Positions 1 to 10,283 are shown, counted from the first letter of the stretch. The stretch: 64,000 nucleotides of DNA from Bacillus sp. cl95 (GCF_900115925.1 NZ_FOYF01000002.1:218099-282098); one strand, 5' to 3'. Notes: generated by a model not told the origin, from the letters alone. Translations and numbers: made by a program.

Positions 1-744
1 GAAATTATGAGGCAGCTCCCCAACGAAAAAATCACCTATCTAGGTGATACGGCAAGATGCCCGTATGGACCAAGACCTGAGCATGAGGTAAAAAAATTCA
101 CTTGGCAGATGACCAACTTCTTATTGGGGAAAAATATGAAGATGCTGGTGATAGCCTGTAATACAGCAACTGCGGTTGCATTAGATGAAATTCGCAAAAA
201 ATTGGATATACCTGTGATTGGGGTTATTTACCCAGGTGCAAGAGCAGCTATCAAAATGACGGACAACTATCAAATTGGTGTAATTGGCACGTCAGTCACC
301 GTCAAAAGCGGGGCATACGAAAAAGCGTTAAAATCGCTTAATAGTAAGGTGGCCATTCAGAGTCTTGCGTGTCCGAAGTTTGTGCCACTCGTTGAAAGTG
401 GAGAATACGATGGACCTTTAGCTAGCAAAGTTGTAGAGGAATCATTGCAGCCTCTAAAGAATCAAAGGTTGGATACATTGATACTGGGTTGTACGCATTA
501 TCCTCTATTGGAGCCACTTGTGAAAGAAACGATGGGCGACAAGGTGAATATTATCAGTTCAGGTGATGAGACAGCCCGAGAAATCAGTACGATTATACAA
601 CATTATGGTTTGCTGGAGACAGATGAGGACGAACCACACCATGAATTCTTCACAACTGGGTCTAGCGAAATCTTTTCAAAGATTGCTTCTAGTTGGATTG
701 GTAAACCGATTACGAATGTTGAAACCATTAAATTAGGTACATAA
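1..744 (+). CDS. racE: glutamate racemase, 5'-truncated
   Basis: Converts L-glutamate to D-glutamate for peptidoglycan in the cytoplasm, independent of cofactors. The reading frame is already open at base 1, so the true start lies upstream and roughly the first 20-25 residues are missing. Both catalytic cysteines of the Asp/Glu racemase family are visible: one in the ACNTATA segment (about residue 52 of what is seen) and one in the LGCTHYPLL segment (about residue 164). The [11 protein letters not shown] stretch at the start is also typical of MurI/RacE. It is followed by a strong terminator and then gerM, the same order as in B. subtilis racE-gerM-rph. Confidence 0.95.
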   Translation, partial: EIMRQLPNEKITYLGDTARCPYGPRPEHEVKKFTWQMTNFLLGKNMKMLVIACNTATAVALDEIRKKLDIPVIGVIYPGARAAIKMTDNYQIGVIGTSVTVKSGAYEKALKSLNSKVAIQSLACPKFVPLVESGEYDGPLASKVVEESLQPLKNQRLDTLILGCTHYPLLEPLVKETMGDKVNIISSGDETAREISTIIQHYGLLETDEDEPHHEFFTTGSSEIFSKIASSWIGKPITNVETIKLGT

Positions 745-745
745 G

Positions 746-777
746 AAAGCAATTCCTTCAAAGGAATTGCTTTTTTT
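746..777 (+). terminator. Rho-independent terminator after racE
   Basis: Perfect 11-bp stem AAAGCAATTCC / GGAATTGCTTT with a short loop and a run of seven Ts, two bases after the racE stop codon. Confidence 0.92.
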
Positions 778-895
778 GTCGGAAATTGAATCATAAAAAC
801 ATTGCAAGGAATGTCCTATTTTTATTTCTAAGTCGGTCTAAATTTTGAATAGGCTCGTATACATGATAGTACAAACTGTCTTAGGAGGGATTGCA

Positions 896-1960
896 ATGTC
901 TATAAATAAAAAAACAACTTTAGTTTCCGCAGTATTGGTATCATCGGTTCTTCTATCTGGCTGCGGGCTGTTCGGTGGTGAAGCGCAAAAGAAAATTGAT
1001 CCGCCAAAAAGCGTAACTTATACGAACGATGGCAATAAGACAACCGTAACGGAAGCTGGAAAAGACAGCGCTAAAGAAGAAGGAGTTCAAAATTCATTAA
1101 AAACAGAACTATACCTTCTCGATAAAAATGGTTATGTTGTGCCGCAAACATTAGAATTGCCAAAGACTGATGGGGTGGCAAAACAAGCAGTCGAATATCT
1201 CGTGGAAAATGGACCTGTCAGCGAAATGCTGCCAAACGGATTTAGAGCAGTATTACCTGCAGAAACACAAGTATCTGTCGCAATTAAAGATGGAGTGGCA
1301 GTAGTAGACTTCTCTAAGGAGTTTAAGAACTATCAGCCAGAGGATGAGCTGAAGATTCTTCAGTCTGTTACTTGGACGCTCACTCAATTTGATTCAGTCA
1401 AAGAAGTGAAGATGAAAATGAATGGCCATGAGCTAACTGAAATGCCTGTGAATGGAACTCCAATCAGCGAAGGTATGACAAGGGCCAGCGGAATTAATAT
1501 TGACACATCTGAAGTAACAGATATCATGAATACAAAACCAGTAACGGTTTACTACCTTGGTGGAGAAGAAGGTTCTTATTACTATGTTCCTGTTACTCGC
1601 CGTGTAAGTAACAACATGAAGGATAATGTCGAGGCGGTTGTCAATCAACTCGTTCATGGTCCTGGTAATTCATCAAGCCTAATGAGCGATTTCCAAGCGG
1701 GTGTCAAATTAGTGGAAGCTCCAAAAGTGGAAAATGGAAAAGTTACTCTGAACTTTAATGAGTCCGTTTTTGGCAGCTTTGAAGAAAAAGTGATTTCCCA
1801 ACACCTTTTGAATGCGCTGGTTCTTTCATTAACAGAGCAAAAAGGCATTGAAAGTGTAGCTGTCATGGTAAATGGCAAAGCTGAACTTGTGGATGAGGAA
1901 GGCAAGAAGTTAACAGAGCCAGTAACTCGTCCAGAAAAAGTCAATACGGGTAGTTTCTAA
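896..1960 (+). CDS. gerM: germination/sporulation lipoprotein GerM
   Basis: Sporulation lipoprotein needed for proper spore formation and germination in Bacillus; in B. subtilis it works at the septum/engulfment membranes with the SpoIIIA-SpoIIQ zipper. The 354-residue product has a lipoprotein signal: a basic N-terminus, a hydrophobic stretch, and the lipobox LSGC with the acylated Cys near residue 24. Two GerMN repeats follow, roughly residues 75-200 and 215-345. The start at 896 is chosen because it follows TTAGGAGGG at good spacing; an upstream ATG at 845 in the same frame has no ribosome site. In B. subtilis it is transcribed by sigma-E, but I could not fix a convincing sigma-E box here. 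Confidence 0.92.
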   Translation: MSINKKTTLVSAVLVSSVLLSGCGLFGGEAQKKIDPPKSVTYTNDGNKTTVTEAGKDSAKEEGVQNSLKTELYLLDKNGYVVPQTLELPKTDGVAKQAVEYLVENGPVSEMLPNGFRAVLPAETQVSVAIKDGVAVVDFSKEFKNYQPEDELKILQSVTWTLTQFDSVKEVKMKMNGHELTEMPVNGTPISEGMTRASGINIDTSEVTDIMNTKPVTVYYLGGEEGSYYYVPVTRRVSNNMKDNVEAVVNQLVHGPGNSSSLMSDFQAGVKLVEAPKVENGKVTLNFNESVFGSFEEKVISQHLLNALVLSLTEQKGIESVAVMVNGKAELVDEEGKKLTEPVTRPEKVNTGSF

Positions 1961-1995
1961 TAAAAGATATTTGTTATACTATATGTGTACAATAA

Positions 1996-2029
1996 AAGAG
2001 GCAGACATGAGCTGCCTCTTCTTTATTTT
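1996..2029 (+). terminator. Rho-independent terminator after gerM
   Basis: Stem AAGAGGCAG / CTGCCTCTT with loop ACATGAG, followed by a T-rich tail. Confidence 0.85.
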
Positions 2030-2073
2030 AATAAGCAAGAATGGTCTTTGAAATGGATAGGAGGAACTGCAAC

Positions 2074-2841
2074 ATGCGTCACGATGGTAGAGAAACATTG
2101 CAATTGAGACCGATACATATTGAAACGAATTATTTGAAGCATCCAGAGGGATCTGTACTTATTAGCGTAGGTGATACAAAAGTAATCTGTAATGCAACAA
2201 TTGAAGACAGAGTGCCTCCTTTTATGCGTAATCAGGGAAAGGGCTGGATTACAGCTGAGTACTCTATGCTTCCACGCGCAACTGAACAACGTAATATCCG
2301 TGAGTCTTCCAAAGGGAAAGTGACGGGAAGGACCATGGAAATTCAAAGGTTAATCGGACGCGCTCTAAGAGCTGTCGTTGATCTTGAAGCGATTGGTGAG
2401 CGCACGGTGTGGATTGACTGTGATGTTATTCAGGCTGATGGCGGAACGCGAACCGCTTCGATCACAGGCGCTTTTATCGCCATGACAATGGCCCTTAATG
2501 AGTTAGTCGAAAAAAAGAATCTCAGCACTTTTCCGATTACGGATTATTTGGCAGCGACAAGTGTGGGGATATTAGCGGATGGTCAAGCAGTCCTTGATCT
2601 TGATTATGTTGAAGATTCTCAAGCGATGGTAGACATGAATGTAGTAATGACAGGTGCAGGCCAATTTGTTGAGCTCCAAGGGACAGGTGAAGAAGCTACT
2701 TTCTCATACAATCAATTGCAAGAATTATTAAAAGCCGCAGAAAAAGGCATAATGGAACTTTTTGAACATCAAAGTAGCGCATTAGGTGAAACGATTTCTG
2801 CTAAAATTGATGAGAGAAGGAACATGGCAAAGGAGAGATAA
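2074..2841 (+). CDS. rph: ribonuclease PH
   Basis: Phosphorolytic 3'-5' exoribonuclease that trims tRNA 3' ends, acting as a hexamer in the cytoplasm. The 255-residue product is a full-length RNase PH fold: the [10 protein letters not shown]-terminus, the [13 protein letters not shown] block, and the [19 protein letters not shown] core near residues 115-135 that forms the phosphate and metal site. The start at 2074 follows ATAGGAGG. An in-frame ATG at 2041 lies inside the preceding terminator tail and has no ribosome site. Only three bases separate its stop from the TTG start of the next gene, so the two are cotranscribed, as in B. subtilis rph-ysnA. Confidence 0.96.
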   Translation: MRHDGRETLQLRPIHIETNYLKHPEGSVLISVGDTKVICNATIEDRVPPFMRNQGKGWITAEYSMLPRATEQRNIRESSKGKVTGRTMEIQRLIGRALRAVVDLEAIGERTVWIDCDVIQADGGTRTASITGAFIAMTMALNELVEKKNLSTFPITDYLAATSVGILADGQAVLDLDYVEDSQAMVDMNVVMTGAGQFVELQGTGEEATFSYNQLQELLKAAEKGIMELFEHQSSALGETISAKIDERRNMAKER

Positions 2842-2844
2842 GTT

Positions 2845-3450
2845 TTGAAAGAAGTAATCATTGCTACAAAAAACATCGGGAAAGCAAAAGAGTTTGAGGC
2901 GATTTTTGCTCCTTATGACATAAAGGTGCTCACTTTGCTTGATTTTCCTGAAATCGAGGATGTAGAAGAAACTGGTGCTACTTTCGAAGAAAATGCCATC
3001 ATCAAAGCAGAAAGCATTGCTTTGAAATTGGATAAAATGGTGATTGGCGATGATTCTGGATTAATCATCGATGCATTGGATGGTAGGCCGGGAATTTATT
3101 CGGCAAGGTATGCTGGCCTTCAAAAAAATGATGAAGATAACATAGACAAAGTTTTACAGGAACTTGCTCATGTTCCCGCTCAACAGCGTCAAGCCCGTTT
3201 TTACTGTGCCCTAGCTGTTTCTGCTCCCAATGAAGAATCTTTTACGGTGTCAGGAACTTGTGAAGGGGAAATCTTATTTAAACGCAGAGGAACGAACGGC
3301 TTTGGGTATGACCCCATCTTTTTTGTGAAAGAAAAGGGTAAGGCCATGGCGGAGCTGACAAAAGAGGAAAAAAATCAAATTAGTCATAGAGCCAACGCCT
3401 TGAAGAAGTTAGCTTCGAAAATGCAGACTCTTCTTGGAGAGGCGAATTAA
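2845..3450 (+). CDS. rdgB: non-canonical purine NTP pyrophosphatase (XTP/dITP)
   Basis: House-cleaning enzyme that hydrolyses dITP, XTP and similar nucleotides to monophosphates, keeping them out of DNA and RNA. It shows the Ham1/RdgB signature: [12 protein letters not shown] at the N-terminus for nucleotide binding, the DDSGL metal-binding segment around residues 69-73, [11 protein letters not shown], and the C-terminal HRANALKKL motif (the usual SHR..A block). The 201-residue length is normal. The start is TTG at 2845, four bases after the rph stop, with AAGGAGAGA inside the rph end as ribosome site. B. subtilis calls the gene ysnA. Confidence 0.95.
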   Translation: MKEVIIATKNIGKAKEFEAIFAPYDIKVLTLLDFPEIEDVEETGATFEENAIIKAESIALKLDKMVIGDDSGLIIDALDGRPGIYSARYAGLQKNDEDNIDKVLQELAHVPAQQRQARFYCALAVSAPNEESFTVSGTCEGEILFKRRGTNGFGYDPIFFVKEKGKAMAELTKEEKNQISHRANALKKLASKMQTLLGEAN

Positions 3451-3452
3451 TT

Positions 3453-3971
3453 GTGAAAATCCTCATACTTAGCGATAGTCATGGAGATGTCGAAAGTTTA
3501 GCGAAGATAAAAAATCAGTATGTTCATTCTGTAGATATGATGATTCATTGCGGTGATTCAGAGCTAGATGCACAAAGCGAAGTAATGGAAGGCTTCAAAG
3601 CGGTAAGAGGTAACTGTGATTATGATGGAAGATATCCGAAAGAAACAATTGAAAAATGTGGGGGTATAACTTTTTATGCCACACACGGACACCTTCATTC
3701 GGTCAAAACCACTCTAATGAATTTGTATTATCGTGCAAAAGAAGTAGAAGCTAATGTTGTTTGTTTTGGCCATTCGCACATCCTTGGCGTCGAAATGATT
3801 GAAGGCATCCTGTTTATTAACCCAGGAAGCATACTATTGCCGAGAAAGCGAATCGAAAAAACGTATGTGTTACTAGAAGTCGAAAACGACAAAGCAATCG
3901 TGAAAATCTTTGAAGTAGATGGAACCGAACTTGTCGAATTAGAAAGAGAATTTACACTACCGCTTTCATGA
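3453..3971 (+). CDS. ysnB: YfcE/MJ0936-type metallophosphoesterase
   Basis: Small calcineurin-like phosphodiesterase; the physiological substrate is not known. The metal-binding motifs are all there: DSHGD (residues 8-12), HCGDSELD (about 32-39), RGNCD (about 54-58), THGHLHS (about 77-83) and GHSH (about 107-110). The 172-residue length fits the family. The GTG start at 3453 lies two bases after the previous stop, with TTGGAGAGG just upstream. It is the last gene of the rph-ysnA-ysnB unit. Confidence 0.9.
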   Translation: MKILILSDSHGDVESLAKIKNQYVHSVDMMIHCGDSELDAQSEVMEGFKAVRGNCDYDGRYPKETIEKCGGITFYATHGHLHSVKTTLMNLYYRAKEVEANVVCFGHSHILGVEMIEGILFINPGSILLPRKRIEKTYVLLEVENDKAIVKIFEVDGTELVELEREFTLPLS

Positions 3972-3986
3972 ATGAGACAGTATAAT

Positions 3987-4015
3987 CAAAGGGGAGGAAA
4001 TTTTTCTCCTCTTTG
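3987..4015 (+). terminator. stem-loop after ysnB, weak terminator
   Basis: CAAAGGGGAG pairs with CTCCTCTTTG (one G-T) around a 9-base loop, but an A-rich rather than T-rich tail follows. It could be a terminator or an RNA 3'-end stabiliser. Confidence 0.45.
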
Positions 4016-4038
4016 GAAAAATAATTTAAAATAATGTG

Positions 4039-4067
4039 TTGACTTTTAAATGTTAGCCTAATATAAT
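4039..4067 (+). promoter_or_regulatory. sigma-A promoter of the tRNA-Arg gene
   Basis: TTGACT at 4039-4044, exactly 17 bases, then a perfect TATAAT at 4062-4067. Transcription would start around 4074, about 45 bases ahead of the mature tRNA. Confidence 0.85.
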
Positions 4068-4117
4068 AAAACTTGTCGCTGGAACGTTATAAGAAAGCGA
4101 AACATAAATAATACCAT

Positions 4118-4191
<74 letters not shown>

Positions 4192-4198
4192 TCCCAAA

Positions 4199-4227
4199 AA
4201 ACCCGCTTATTATAAGCGGGTTTTTTT
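4199..4227 (+). terminator. Rho-independent terminator of the tRNA gene
   Basis: Stem AACCCGCTTA / TAAGCGGGTT with loop TTA and a run of Ts, directly after the tRNA. Confidence 0.93.
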
Positions 4228-4335
4228 CTGTCTATAAAAGATAATTTGTACATGCTAATGATAGTGTATTCTTGCGCTTTTCTGTTTTGAAATGCTAAAC
4301 TATTTTTCAACAATATGCTTAAGGGCGGTTTTTTT

Positions 4336-5373
4336 ATGAAAAAACGGGCACGTGTCCGCCGTGATGACAATCTCATCATTTTTCCTGACTTAGAGAAACG
4401 GCTGACAGAAAAAGGACTTGAAAGCCTGCAAAAGAAAAATTTCAATGAAGCGGTCGGTTATTTTGAAGATGCCAAGGAAATGGATCCCGAGAATGCTGAT
4501 ACCCTTATCGGGCTAGTACTTGCCTATTTCGAAGCTGGTAAACTGCAAGATGCTCGTAGTCTTGCAAAGGATATGCTTTATAAGGGCATTGGGGACTATT
4601 TTCAAATGGTCGATCTCTATGTCATGATTCTAATCCAACTTCATGAATATGAAGAAGTGGTACATACGGTAGGGGCATTATTGGAGGAAAAAGAAATTCC
4701 CCCTGAAAAAGCTGAGCATTTTCGCACGATTTTGCAATTCAGTAAGAAAATGGTGGACAATAAGACTTTTGATGATCAAGATGATTATCGTGATAAACTT
4801 GAAACAGAAACGAAACTTGATTCTTTTAACTTATTTGCCTATCAAGATCCGAAGGAACAAATGCTCCTTGTAGCGAAATTATCAACACAGAATATTCGCC
4901 CGTATGTGGAAGAAATAAAATCTTATCTAGCTTCTGAGTCAGGACATCCATTTTTAAAAACAATGCTTTTAAATGTTCTGAAAGAGCAAGAATACGATCG
5001 GGAAGTAGAAGTCACTAAGCTTGGGGTAAAACAAGTGGTTTTACCGACTGAAATGTCAGATATTCAAGGGCAGGAAAAACAAATTGAATTAACGTCCAAG
5101 TTGGGAGAATTTCTCGAGCACGATGATCCGGTTCTTTTTGAAAATATAAAGAGTTTGGTTGAGAGGCATTTCTTTTTGATGTATCCTTTTGATATGAATC
5201 CTTCAGACTCTGGAGCATGGGCGGCTGCCTATCATTTTACGGCAAATGAATACCATGGGATGGATACGGATGCCGAGCAATTAGTAACACAATATGGAAC
5301 TTCTGAGGCTGATTTTCTGAAAGCGAAGGAGCAAATTCAGCTAATTGAAGAAATTTCTTACCCGATAATATAG
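4336..5373 (+). CDS. ysoA: tetratricopeptide-repeat protein YsoA
   Basis: Cytoplasmic protein of unknown function, 345 residues. Residues about 20-100 read as TPR helices: FNEAVGYFEDAKEMDPENADT is followed by similar amphipathic pairs. The rest is alpha-helical and acidic. Position and length match B. subtilis ysoA, between the tRNA-Arg and tig. The start at 4336 follows AAGGGCGG; the in-frame ATG at 4315 lacks a ribosome site. No catalytic motif is visible, so it probably acts by binding other proteins. Assignment to ysoA rests on synteny plus the TPR pattern. Confidence 0.8.
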   Translation: MKKRARVRRDDNLIIFPDLEKRLTEKGLESLQKKNFNEAVGYFEDAKEMDPENADTLIGLVLAYFEAGKLQDARSLAKDMLYKGIGDYFQMVDLYVMILIQLHEYEEVVHTVGALLEEKEIPPEKAEHFRTILQFSKKMVDNKTFDDQDDYRDKLETETKLDSFNLFAYQDPKEQMLLVAKLSTQNIRPYVEEIKSYLASESGHPFLKTMLLNVLKEQEYDREVEVTKLGVKQVVLPTEMSDIQGQEKQIELTSKLGEFLEHDDPVLFENIKSLVERHFFLMYPFDMNPSDSGAWAAAYHFTANEYHGMDTDAEQLVTQYGTSEADFLKAKEQIQLIEEISYPII

Positions 5374-5381
5374 TGTTATTC

Positions 5382-5409
5382 TTGAAAGACAATAAACCTA
5401 TGTTATAAT
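5382..5409 (+). promoter_or_regulatory. sigma-A promoter of tig
   Basis: TTGAAA at 5382-5387, 16 bases, then TATAAT at 5404-5409 with a TGT extension just upstream (extended -10). It leaves a leader of about 105 bases before tig. Confidence 0.8.
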
Positions 5410-5522
5410 GTAGTGGTTGTAATATGTGTATAAAACATATAACTGAAATACGAAGTGCTGGACAAGGTGTTTATTTCATTTCGTATAATGAAAATGAGAA
5501 TAGATTGTTGGAGGGAAATAGT

Positions 5523-6800
5523 ATGTCTGCAAAGTGGGAAAAATTAGAAGGGAACCGTGGGGTCCTGACTATTGAAGTAAGTGCTGAAAAAGTTTCTGAA
5601 GGCTTAGACTCTGCTTTCAAAAAAGTTGTACAACAAGTTAACGTTCCTGGTTTCCGTAAAGGTAAAATGCCAAGACAAATGTTCGAAAAGCGTTTCGGTG
5701 TAGAAGCACTTTATCAAGATGCTCTTGATTTCATTCTTCCAGAAGCATATGCAAGTGCAATCGACGAAGTTGGTATCGAGCCAGTAGATCGCCCTGAGAT
5801 CGACGTTGAACAAATGGAAAAAGGCAAAGAGTTAGTTTTCAAAGCTACTGTAACGGTAAAGCCTGAAGTTAAATTAGGCGACTACAAAGGTATCGAAGTA
5901 GAAGCGTTGAATACTGAAGTAACTGAGGAAGATGTTGAAAATGAATTAAAAACTCTTCAAGACCGTCAAGCTGAACTTGCTATTAAAGAAGATGGCAAAG
6001 CTGAAAACGGCGATACAGTAACAATCGATTTCGAAGGATTCGTTGATGGAGTTGCATTCGAAGGTGGAAAAGCTGAGAACTATTCTTTAGAATTAGGTTC
6101 TAACTCTTTCATCCCTGGCTTTGAAGACCAATTAGTTGGTACTGTTGCTGGCGAATCTAAAGACGTTGAAGTTTCTTTCCCAGAGGAATACCATGCTGCT
6201 GAACTAGCTGGAAAGCCTGCTGTTTTCAAAGTAACTGTACACGAAATCAAAGGTAAGCAACTTCCTGAACTTGATGACGAGTTTGCTAAAGATGTAGACG
6301 AAGAAGTAGAATCTTTGGCTGCACTTAAAGAAAAAATCAAAGCTCGTTTAGAAGAAAGCAAAAAGCATGAAGCTGAGCACCACTTACGTGACTCTGTAGT
6401 GGAAACTGCTGCTAAGAATGCTGAAATCGACCTTCCATCTGTAATGGTTGACACTGAAATCGACCGCATGATGAAAGAATTCGAACAACGTCTTCAAATG
6501 CAAGGCATGAACTTAGACCTTTACTTCCAATTCTCTGGTCAAGATCAAAACGCTCTTCGTGAGCAAATGAAGCAAGAAGCGGAAAACCGCGTTCGTGTTA
6601 ACTTGACTCTTGAAGCAATCGCTAAAGCAGAGAACCTTGAAGTAACTGACGAAGAAGTAACTGCTGAGCTTGAAAAAATGGCTGAAATGTACAATATGAC
6701 TGTAGAGAATATCCAACAAGCTCTTGGAAACCTTGAAGGTCTTAAAGGTGATCTTCAACTTAAAAAAGCTGTTGATTTCCTAGTAGAAAACAAGAAATAA
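5523..6800 (+). CDS. tig: trigger factor, ribosome-bound chaperone and prolyl isomerase
   Basis: Binds ribosomal protein L23 at the tunnel exit and folds nascent chains. The 425-residue protein has the three expected parts. The N-terminal ribosome-binding domain carries the GFRKGKMPR signature (about residues 43-51). An FKBP-type PPIase domain spans about 155-245, with [14 protein letters not shown] long helical C-terminal arm follows. The start at 5523 follows TTGGAGGGAAATAGT; the frame is open upstream to 5424, but that ATG lies in the leader without a ribosome site. Codon use is strongly biased, as expected for a highly expressed gene. It has its own promoter and terminator. Confidence 0.97.
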   Translation: MSAKWEKLEGNRGVLTIEVSAEKVSEGLDSAFKKVVQQVNVPGFRKGKMPRQMFEKRFGVEALYQDALDFILPEAYASAIDEVGIEPVDRPEIDVEQMEKGKELVFKATVTVKPEVKLGDYKGIEVEALNTEVTEEDVENELKTLQDRQAELAIKEDGKAENGDTVTIDFEGFVDGVAFEGGKAENYSLELGSNSFIPGFEDQLVGTVAGESKDVEVSFPEEYHAAELAGKPAVFKVTVHEIKGKQLPELDDEFAKDVDEEVESLAALKEKIKARLEESKKHEAEHHLRDSVVETAAKNAEIDLPSVMVDTEIDRMMKEFEQRLQMQGMNLDLYFQFSGQDQNALREQMKQEAENRVRVNLTLEAIAKAENLEVTDEEVTAELEKMAEMYNMTVENIQQALGNLEGLKGDLQLKKAVDFLVENKK

Positions 6801-6816
6801 TTTGTGTTTAAATAGG

Positions 6817-6847
6817 AACAAGGCGCGATTTATTCGTGCCTTGTTTT
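6817..6847 (+). terminator. Rho-independent terminator after tig
   Basis: AACAAGGCGCG pairs with CGTGCCTTGTT (one G-T) across a short AT loop, followed by TTT. Confidence 0.85.
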
Positions 6848-7186
6848 ATAACATATAAGAAGTACATATACTCCAAATACATATACTTAATTTTTTGTGA
6901 ATTGACTTAATTTCTTCAATAATGGTTAAGCTTAATGAGTACATAACTTTCTTAACAACGCGGATGATATAAGAATAATACGAGTGAAAATATTTTTTCA
7001 GCAACACTATTGGGCGATACATAGCATAAAGTGTTTAAGAGTTATCATTTCCGGTTAATGGCTATAATGTGTTACAATGCAATACATAACGCTGAAAGAT
7101 TTTTACAAAAGGCTCTTATTATTATGATTTTTTCATGATCCGCAGCTTTAAAATATTGTGTAGACGTTTTCCAAGGGGTGAAAATA
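6848..7186 (+). other. tig-clpX intergenic region
   Basis: About 340 bases with no credible reading frame. It is AT-rich and holds short repeats (ACATATACT twice near 6863-6890) and the likely clpX promoter near its end. I see no CtsR-type tandem heptads and no RNA structure I recognise. Confidence 0.6.
7063..7078 (+). promoter_or_regulatory. probable clpX promoter (-10 elements)
   Basis: TATAAT at 7063-7068, and an overlapping extended -10 (TGT then TACAAT at 7073-7078), about 110 bases before clpX. Neither has a good -35 at 17 bases, so the exact element is uncertain. Confidence 0.45.
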
Positions 7187-8452
7187 TTGTTCAAATTTAA
7201 TGATGAAAAAGGGCAATTAAAATGTTCGTTTTGTGGAAAAACACAAGATCAAGTACGTAAGTTAGTTGCCGGACCTGGTGTATATATATGTGATGAATGC
7301 ATCGAATTGTGCACTGAGATTGTTGAAGAAGAGCTTGGTACTGAAGAAGAAGTTGAGTTTAAGGATGTTCCGAAACCGAAGGAAATCCGTGATATTCTCG
7401 ACGAGTATGTAATCGGACAAGAGCAAGCAAAGAAATCTCTATCTGTTGCTGTTTACAATCACTACAAGCGTATTAATTCGAACAGTAAGATCGATGATGT
7501 TGAACTTTCAAAAAGTAACATCGCAATGATTGGGCCTACTGGTAGCGGTAAAACGTTATTGGCTCAAACTTTGGCTCGTATCCTTAATGTGCCATTTGCG
7601 ATTGCTGATGCAACATCATTGACTGAAGCAGGTTACGTGGGTGAAGATGTTGAGAACATTCTTCTAAAGCTTATCCAAGCTGCAGATTATGATGTAGAAA
7701 AGGCTGAAAAGGGAATCATTTATATCGATGAAATCGATAAAATTGCCCGTAAGTCTGAAAATCCGTCCATCACAAGAGATGTTTCGGGTGAAGGTGTTCA
7801 GCAGGCACTTCTTAAGATTCTTGAAGGTACGGTTGCTAGTGTTCCTCCACAAGGTGGAAGAAAGCATCCACATCAAGAATTCATTCAAATCGATACGACG
7901 AATATCTTATTTATCTGTGGTGGTGCATTTGATGGTATCGAACCGATCATCAAGCGCCGTCTTGGACAGAAGGTAATCGGATTTGGTTCTGATGTGAAAC
8001 AACAGGATATCAGCCAAAAAGAACTTCTTTCAAAAGTATTGCCTGAAGACTTACTTCGTTTCGGATTAATTCCGGAATTCATCGGTCGTCTTCCGGTAAT
8101 CGCAAGCTTAGAGCAATTGGACGAATCTGCCTTGATCGAAATCTTGACAAAGCCGAAAAATGCTCTAGTGAAGCAATATCAAAAAATGCTAGAACTAGAT
8201 GATGTCGAGCTTGAGTTCGAAGATGGCGCACTTGAGGAAATTGCTAAGAAAGCAATCGAACGTAAAACAGGTGCACGTGGACTTCGCTCAATTATTGAAG
8301 GCATCATGCTAGATGTCATGTTTGACCTCCCTTCACGTGATGACATTACGAAATGTGTAATCACAAAAGAAACGGTCGCTGATAATAGTGTTCCAAAACT
8401 AGTACTAGAAGATGGTACAGTAGTGGAAGAAGAACGTAAAACTTCTGCATAA
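7187..8452 (+). CDS. clpX: ATP-dependent Clp protease ATP-binding subunit ClpX
   Basis: AAA+ unfoldase that feeds substrates, including ssrA-tagged proteins, to ClpP. The 421-residue product has the N-terminal zinc finger (CSFCGK ... CDECIELC, residues about 12-37), Walker A GPTGSGKT near 115-122, Walker B IIYIDEID near 180, the IGF loop for ClpP docking (KVIGFG, about 261-266) and the RKTGARGLR sensor-2 region. I choose the TTG at 7187 (giving [10 protein letters not shown], matching B. subtilis MFKFNEEKGQ) because AAGGGGTG sits at the right spacing before it. An in-frame GTG at 7178 overlaps that ribosome site. Confidence 0.96.
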   Translation: MFKFNDEKGQLKCSFCGKTQDQVRKLVAGPGVYICDECIELCTEIVEEELGTEEEVEFKDVPKPKEIRDILDEYVIGQEQAKKSLSVAVYNHYKRINSNSKIDDVELSKSNIAMIGPTGSGKTLLAQTLARILNVPFAIADATSLTEAGYVGEDVENILLKLIQAADYDVEKAEKGIIYIDEIDKIARKSENPSITRDVSGEGVQQALLKILEGTVASVPPQGGRKHPHQEFIQIDTTNILFICGGAFDGIEPIIKRRLGQKVIGFGSDVKQQDISQKELLSKVLPEDLLRFGLIPEFIGRLPVIASLEQLDESALIEILTKPKNALVKQYQKMLELDDVELEFEDGALEEIAKKAIERKTGARGLRSIIEGIMLDVMFDLPSRDDITKCVITKETVADNSVPKLVLEDGTVVEEERKTSA

Positions 8453-8492
8453 AAAGGCGCTGCTTACTCTTTTAGAGTAGTGGTTAGAATAA

Positions 8493-8536
8493 GAATGAGG
8501 TTGTCTCCATCTCTTGGGGGCAACCTCATTTTATTT
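8493..8536 (+). terminator. Rho-independent terminator after clpX
   Basis: AATGAGGTTG pairs with CAACCTCATT, extended inward by TCTCC/GGGGG, with a TTTTATTT tail. Confidence 0.9.
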
Positions 8537-8615
8537 CTTCTACTTTCCTGTTTATTAGACTTCCATGAAGGAAATACTACCATATAAAGATTGGTAAAGA
8601 TCAGGAGGGAACAGG

Positions 8616-10283
8616 ATGAGTTGGACGGGGATTGCCTTATTTATACAGCTATTTTTCGGCATCATCATAGGTCTGTATTTTTGGAATTTATTAAGGAATC
8701 AAAGAACGCAAAAAATATCCATCGACAAAGAATCTCGAAAAGAAATGGATCAGCTTCGAAAAATGAGATCGCTTTCTTTAACCGAACCGCTTTCAGAAAA
8801 GGTGAGACCGTCAACATTTAAAGAAATTGTTGGTCAACAGGACGGGATAAAAGCTTTAAAGGCAGCTCTATGTGGACCTAATCCACAACATGTCATCATA
8901 TATGGACCCCCGGGTGTAGGGAAAACTGCAGCCGCTCGACTTGTGTTAGAGGAAGCGAAAAAGAATCCTAAAAGTCCTTTTCAATCATCATCCGTTTTTG
9001 TGGAATTGGATGCCACGACGGCACGATTCGACGAAAGAGGAATTGCTGACCCATTAATTGGTTCTGTTCACGACCCTATCTACCAAGGTGCAGGAGCAAT
9101 GGGACAAGCGGGAATTCCGCAGCCAAAGCAAGGTGCTGTGACGAATGCACATGGCGGTGTTTTATTTATTGATGAAATTGGAGAACTTCATCATATTCAG
9201 ATGAATAAATTGCTCAAAGTGCTCGAAGATCGTAAGGTCGTTTTAGAGAGTGCGTATTATCATGAAGAGAATCCGCAAATTCCTTCACATATTCATGATA
9301 TTTTTCAAAATGGACTGCCTGCTGATTTCAGATTAATTGGTGCTACGACAAGGACGCCAAGTGAAATTCCGCCAGCTATCCGCTCCCGTTGTATGGAAGT
9401 GTTTTTTCGTGAGTTGAATCAGGAAGAGATTTCTGCAATTGCCAAGAATGCCGCAGAAAAAGTCGGAATGGTTATTCATGAAACAGGCTTAAACACACTG
9501 GCTGAATATGCGAGAAATGGCCGTGAAGCTGTGAACATGGTTCAAATTGCAACTGGACTTGCTATTACAGAAGATCGAAATTATATAAAAGATGAAGACA
9601 TTGAATGGGTAATCCATTCGAGTCAATTGACTCCGAGAATGGAGAAGAAAATCAATGCTGAATCAACCATTGGTCTCGTCAATGGACTTGCCGTCTACGG
9701 TCCGAATTCAGGGGCCCTGCTTGAAATTGAAGTGACAGTCATTCCAGCTAAAGATAAAGGAAGCATCAATATTACCGGTATTGTCGAGGAAGAGAGTATC
9801 GGAGACCGGGGCAAGTCGGTAAGAAGGAAAAGTATGGCAAGAGGTTCCATCGAGAACGTCATTACGGTGCTTCGTTCCATGGGAGTACCGGCAAATGATT
9901 TTGACATACATGTGAATTTCCCCGGTGGAGTGCCGATTGATGGACCTTCCGCAGGTATTGCCATGGCCACAGGCATTTACTCGGCGATTTATGAAATTCC
10001 AATTGACAATACAATTGCTATGACAGGCGAAATCAGCATTCATGGAAATGTAAAGCCGATTGGCGGCGTATTCCCTAAGGTGAAGGCTGCTAAAAGAGCA
10101 GGAGCTAAAACCGTCATCATCCCTGAGGAAAACATGCAAAGCTTGTTGAATGAGGTAGAAGGAATCAGGATCATTCCTGTTTCAAATTTGAACCAAGTGT
10201 TTGATGTCGCTTTGAAAAAGGAATTTCCTTTGAAAAAGGTTGTTCCGGTTTCTGTTGAAATTTCAAAGAAGGAAAGCATTTAG
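8616..10283 (+). CDS. lonB: Lon-like ATP-dependent protease LonB
   Basis: Membrane-anchored Lon-type AAA+ protease; in B. subtilis it is made in the forespore under sigma-F. The 555-residue protein begins with one transmembrane segment (about residues 5-25), which LonA lacks. An AAA+ domain follows, with Walker [10 protein letters not shown] near 99-107 and Walker B VLFIDEIGEL near 180. The C-terminal Lon protease domain has the catalytic serine in GPSAG (about 447-451) and the paired lysine in the following KVKAAKRAGAK region. The start follows TCAGGAGGGAACAGG. It has its own terminator and precedes lonA, as in B. subtilis. Confidence 0.94.
   Translation: MSWTGIALFIQLFFGIIIGLYFWNLLRNQRTQKISIDKESRKEMDQLRKMRSLSLTEPLSEKVRPSTFKEIVGQQDGIKALKAALCGPNPQHVIIYGPPGVGKTAAARLVLEEAKKNPKSPFQSSSVFVELDATTARFDERGIADPLIGSVHDPIYQGAGAMGQAGIPQPKQGAVTNAHGGVLFIDEIGELHHIQMNKLLKVLEDRKVVLESAYYHEENPQIPSHIHDIFQNGLPADFRLIGATTRTPSEIPPAIRSRCMEVFFRELNQEEISAIAKNAAEKVGMVIHETGLNTLAEYARNGREAVNMVQIATGLAITEDRNYIKDEDIEWVIHSSQLTPRMEKKINAESTIGLVNGLAVYGPNSGALLEIEVTVIPAKDKGSINITGIVEEESIGDRGKSVRRKSMARGSIENVITVLRSMGVPANDFDIHVNFPGGVPIDGPSAGIAMATGIYSAIYEIPIDNTIAMTGEISIHGNVKPIGGVFPKVKAAKRAGAKTVIIPEENMQSLLNEVEGIRIIPVSNLNQVFDVALKKEFPLKKVVPVSVEISKKESI

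Noticed and set aside
845..900. Sigma-E promoter of gerM
   Set aside because: A TATACAT near 858 resembles part of a -10, but no suitable -35 is at the right distance.
2023..2346. Minus-strand frame over the rph start
   Set aside because: Antisense to a conserved gene, no ribosome site, and it covers the rph ribosome site.
7178..7186. GTG start for clpX at 7178
   Set aside because: It overlaps the AAGGGGTG ribosome site that serves the TTG at 7187, which also matches the known ClpX N-terminus.
8540..8615. Sigma-F promoter of lonB
   Set aside because: The best -10 candidate (GGTAAAGAT) overlaps the space needed for the ribosome site and has no good -35 partner.
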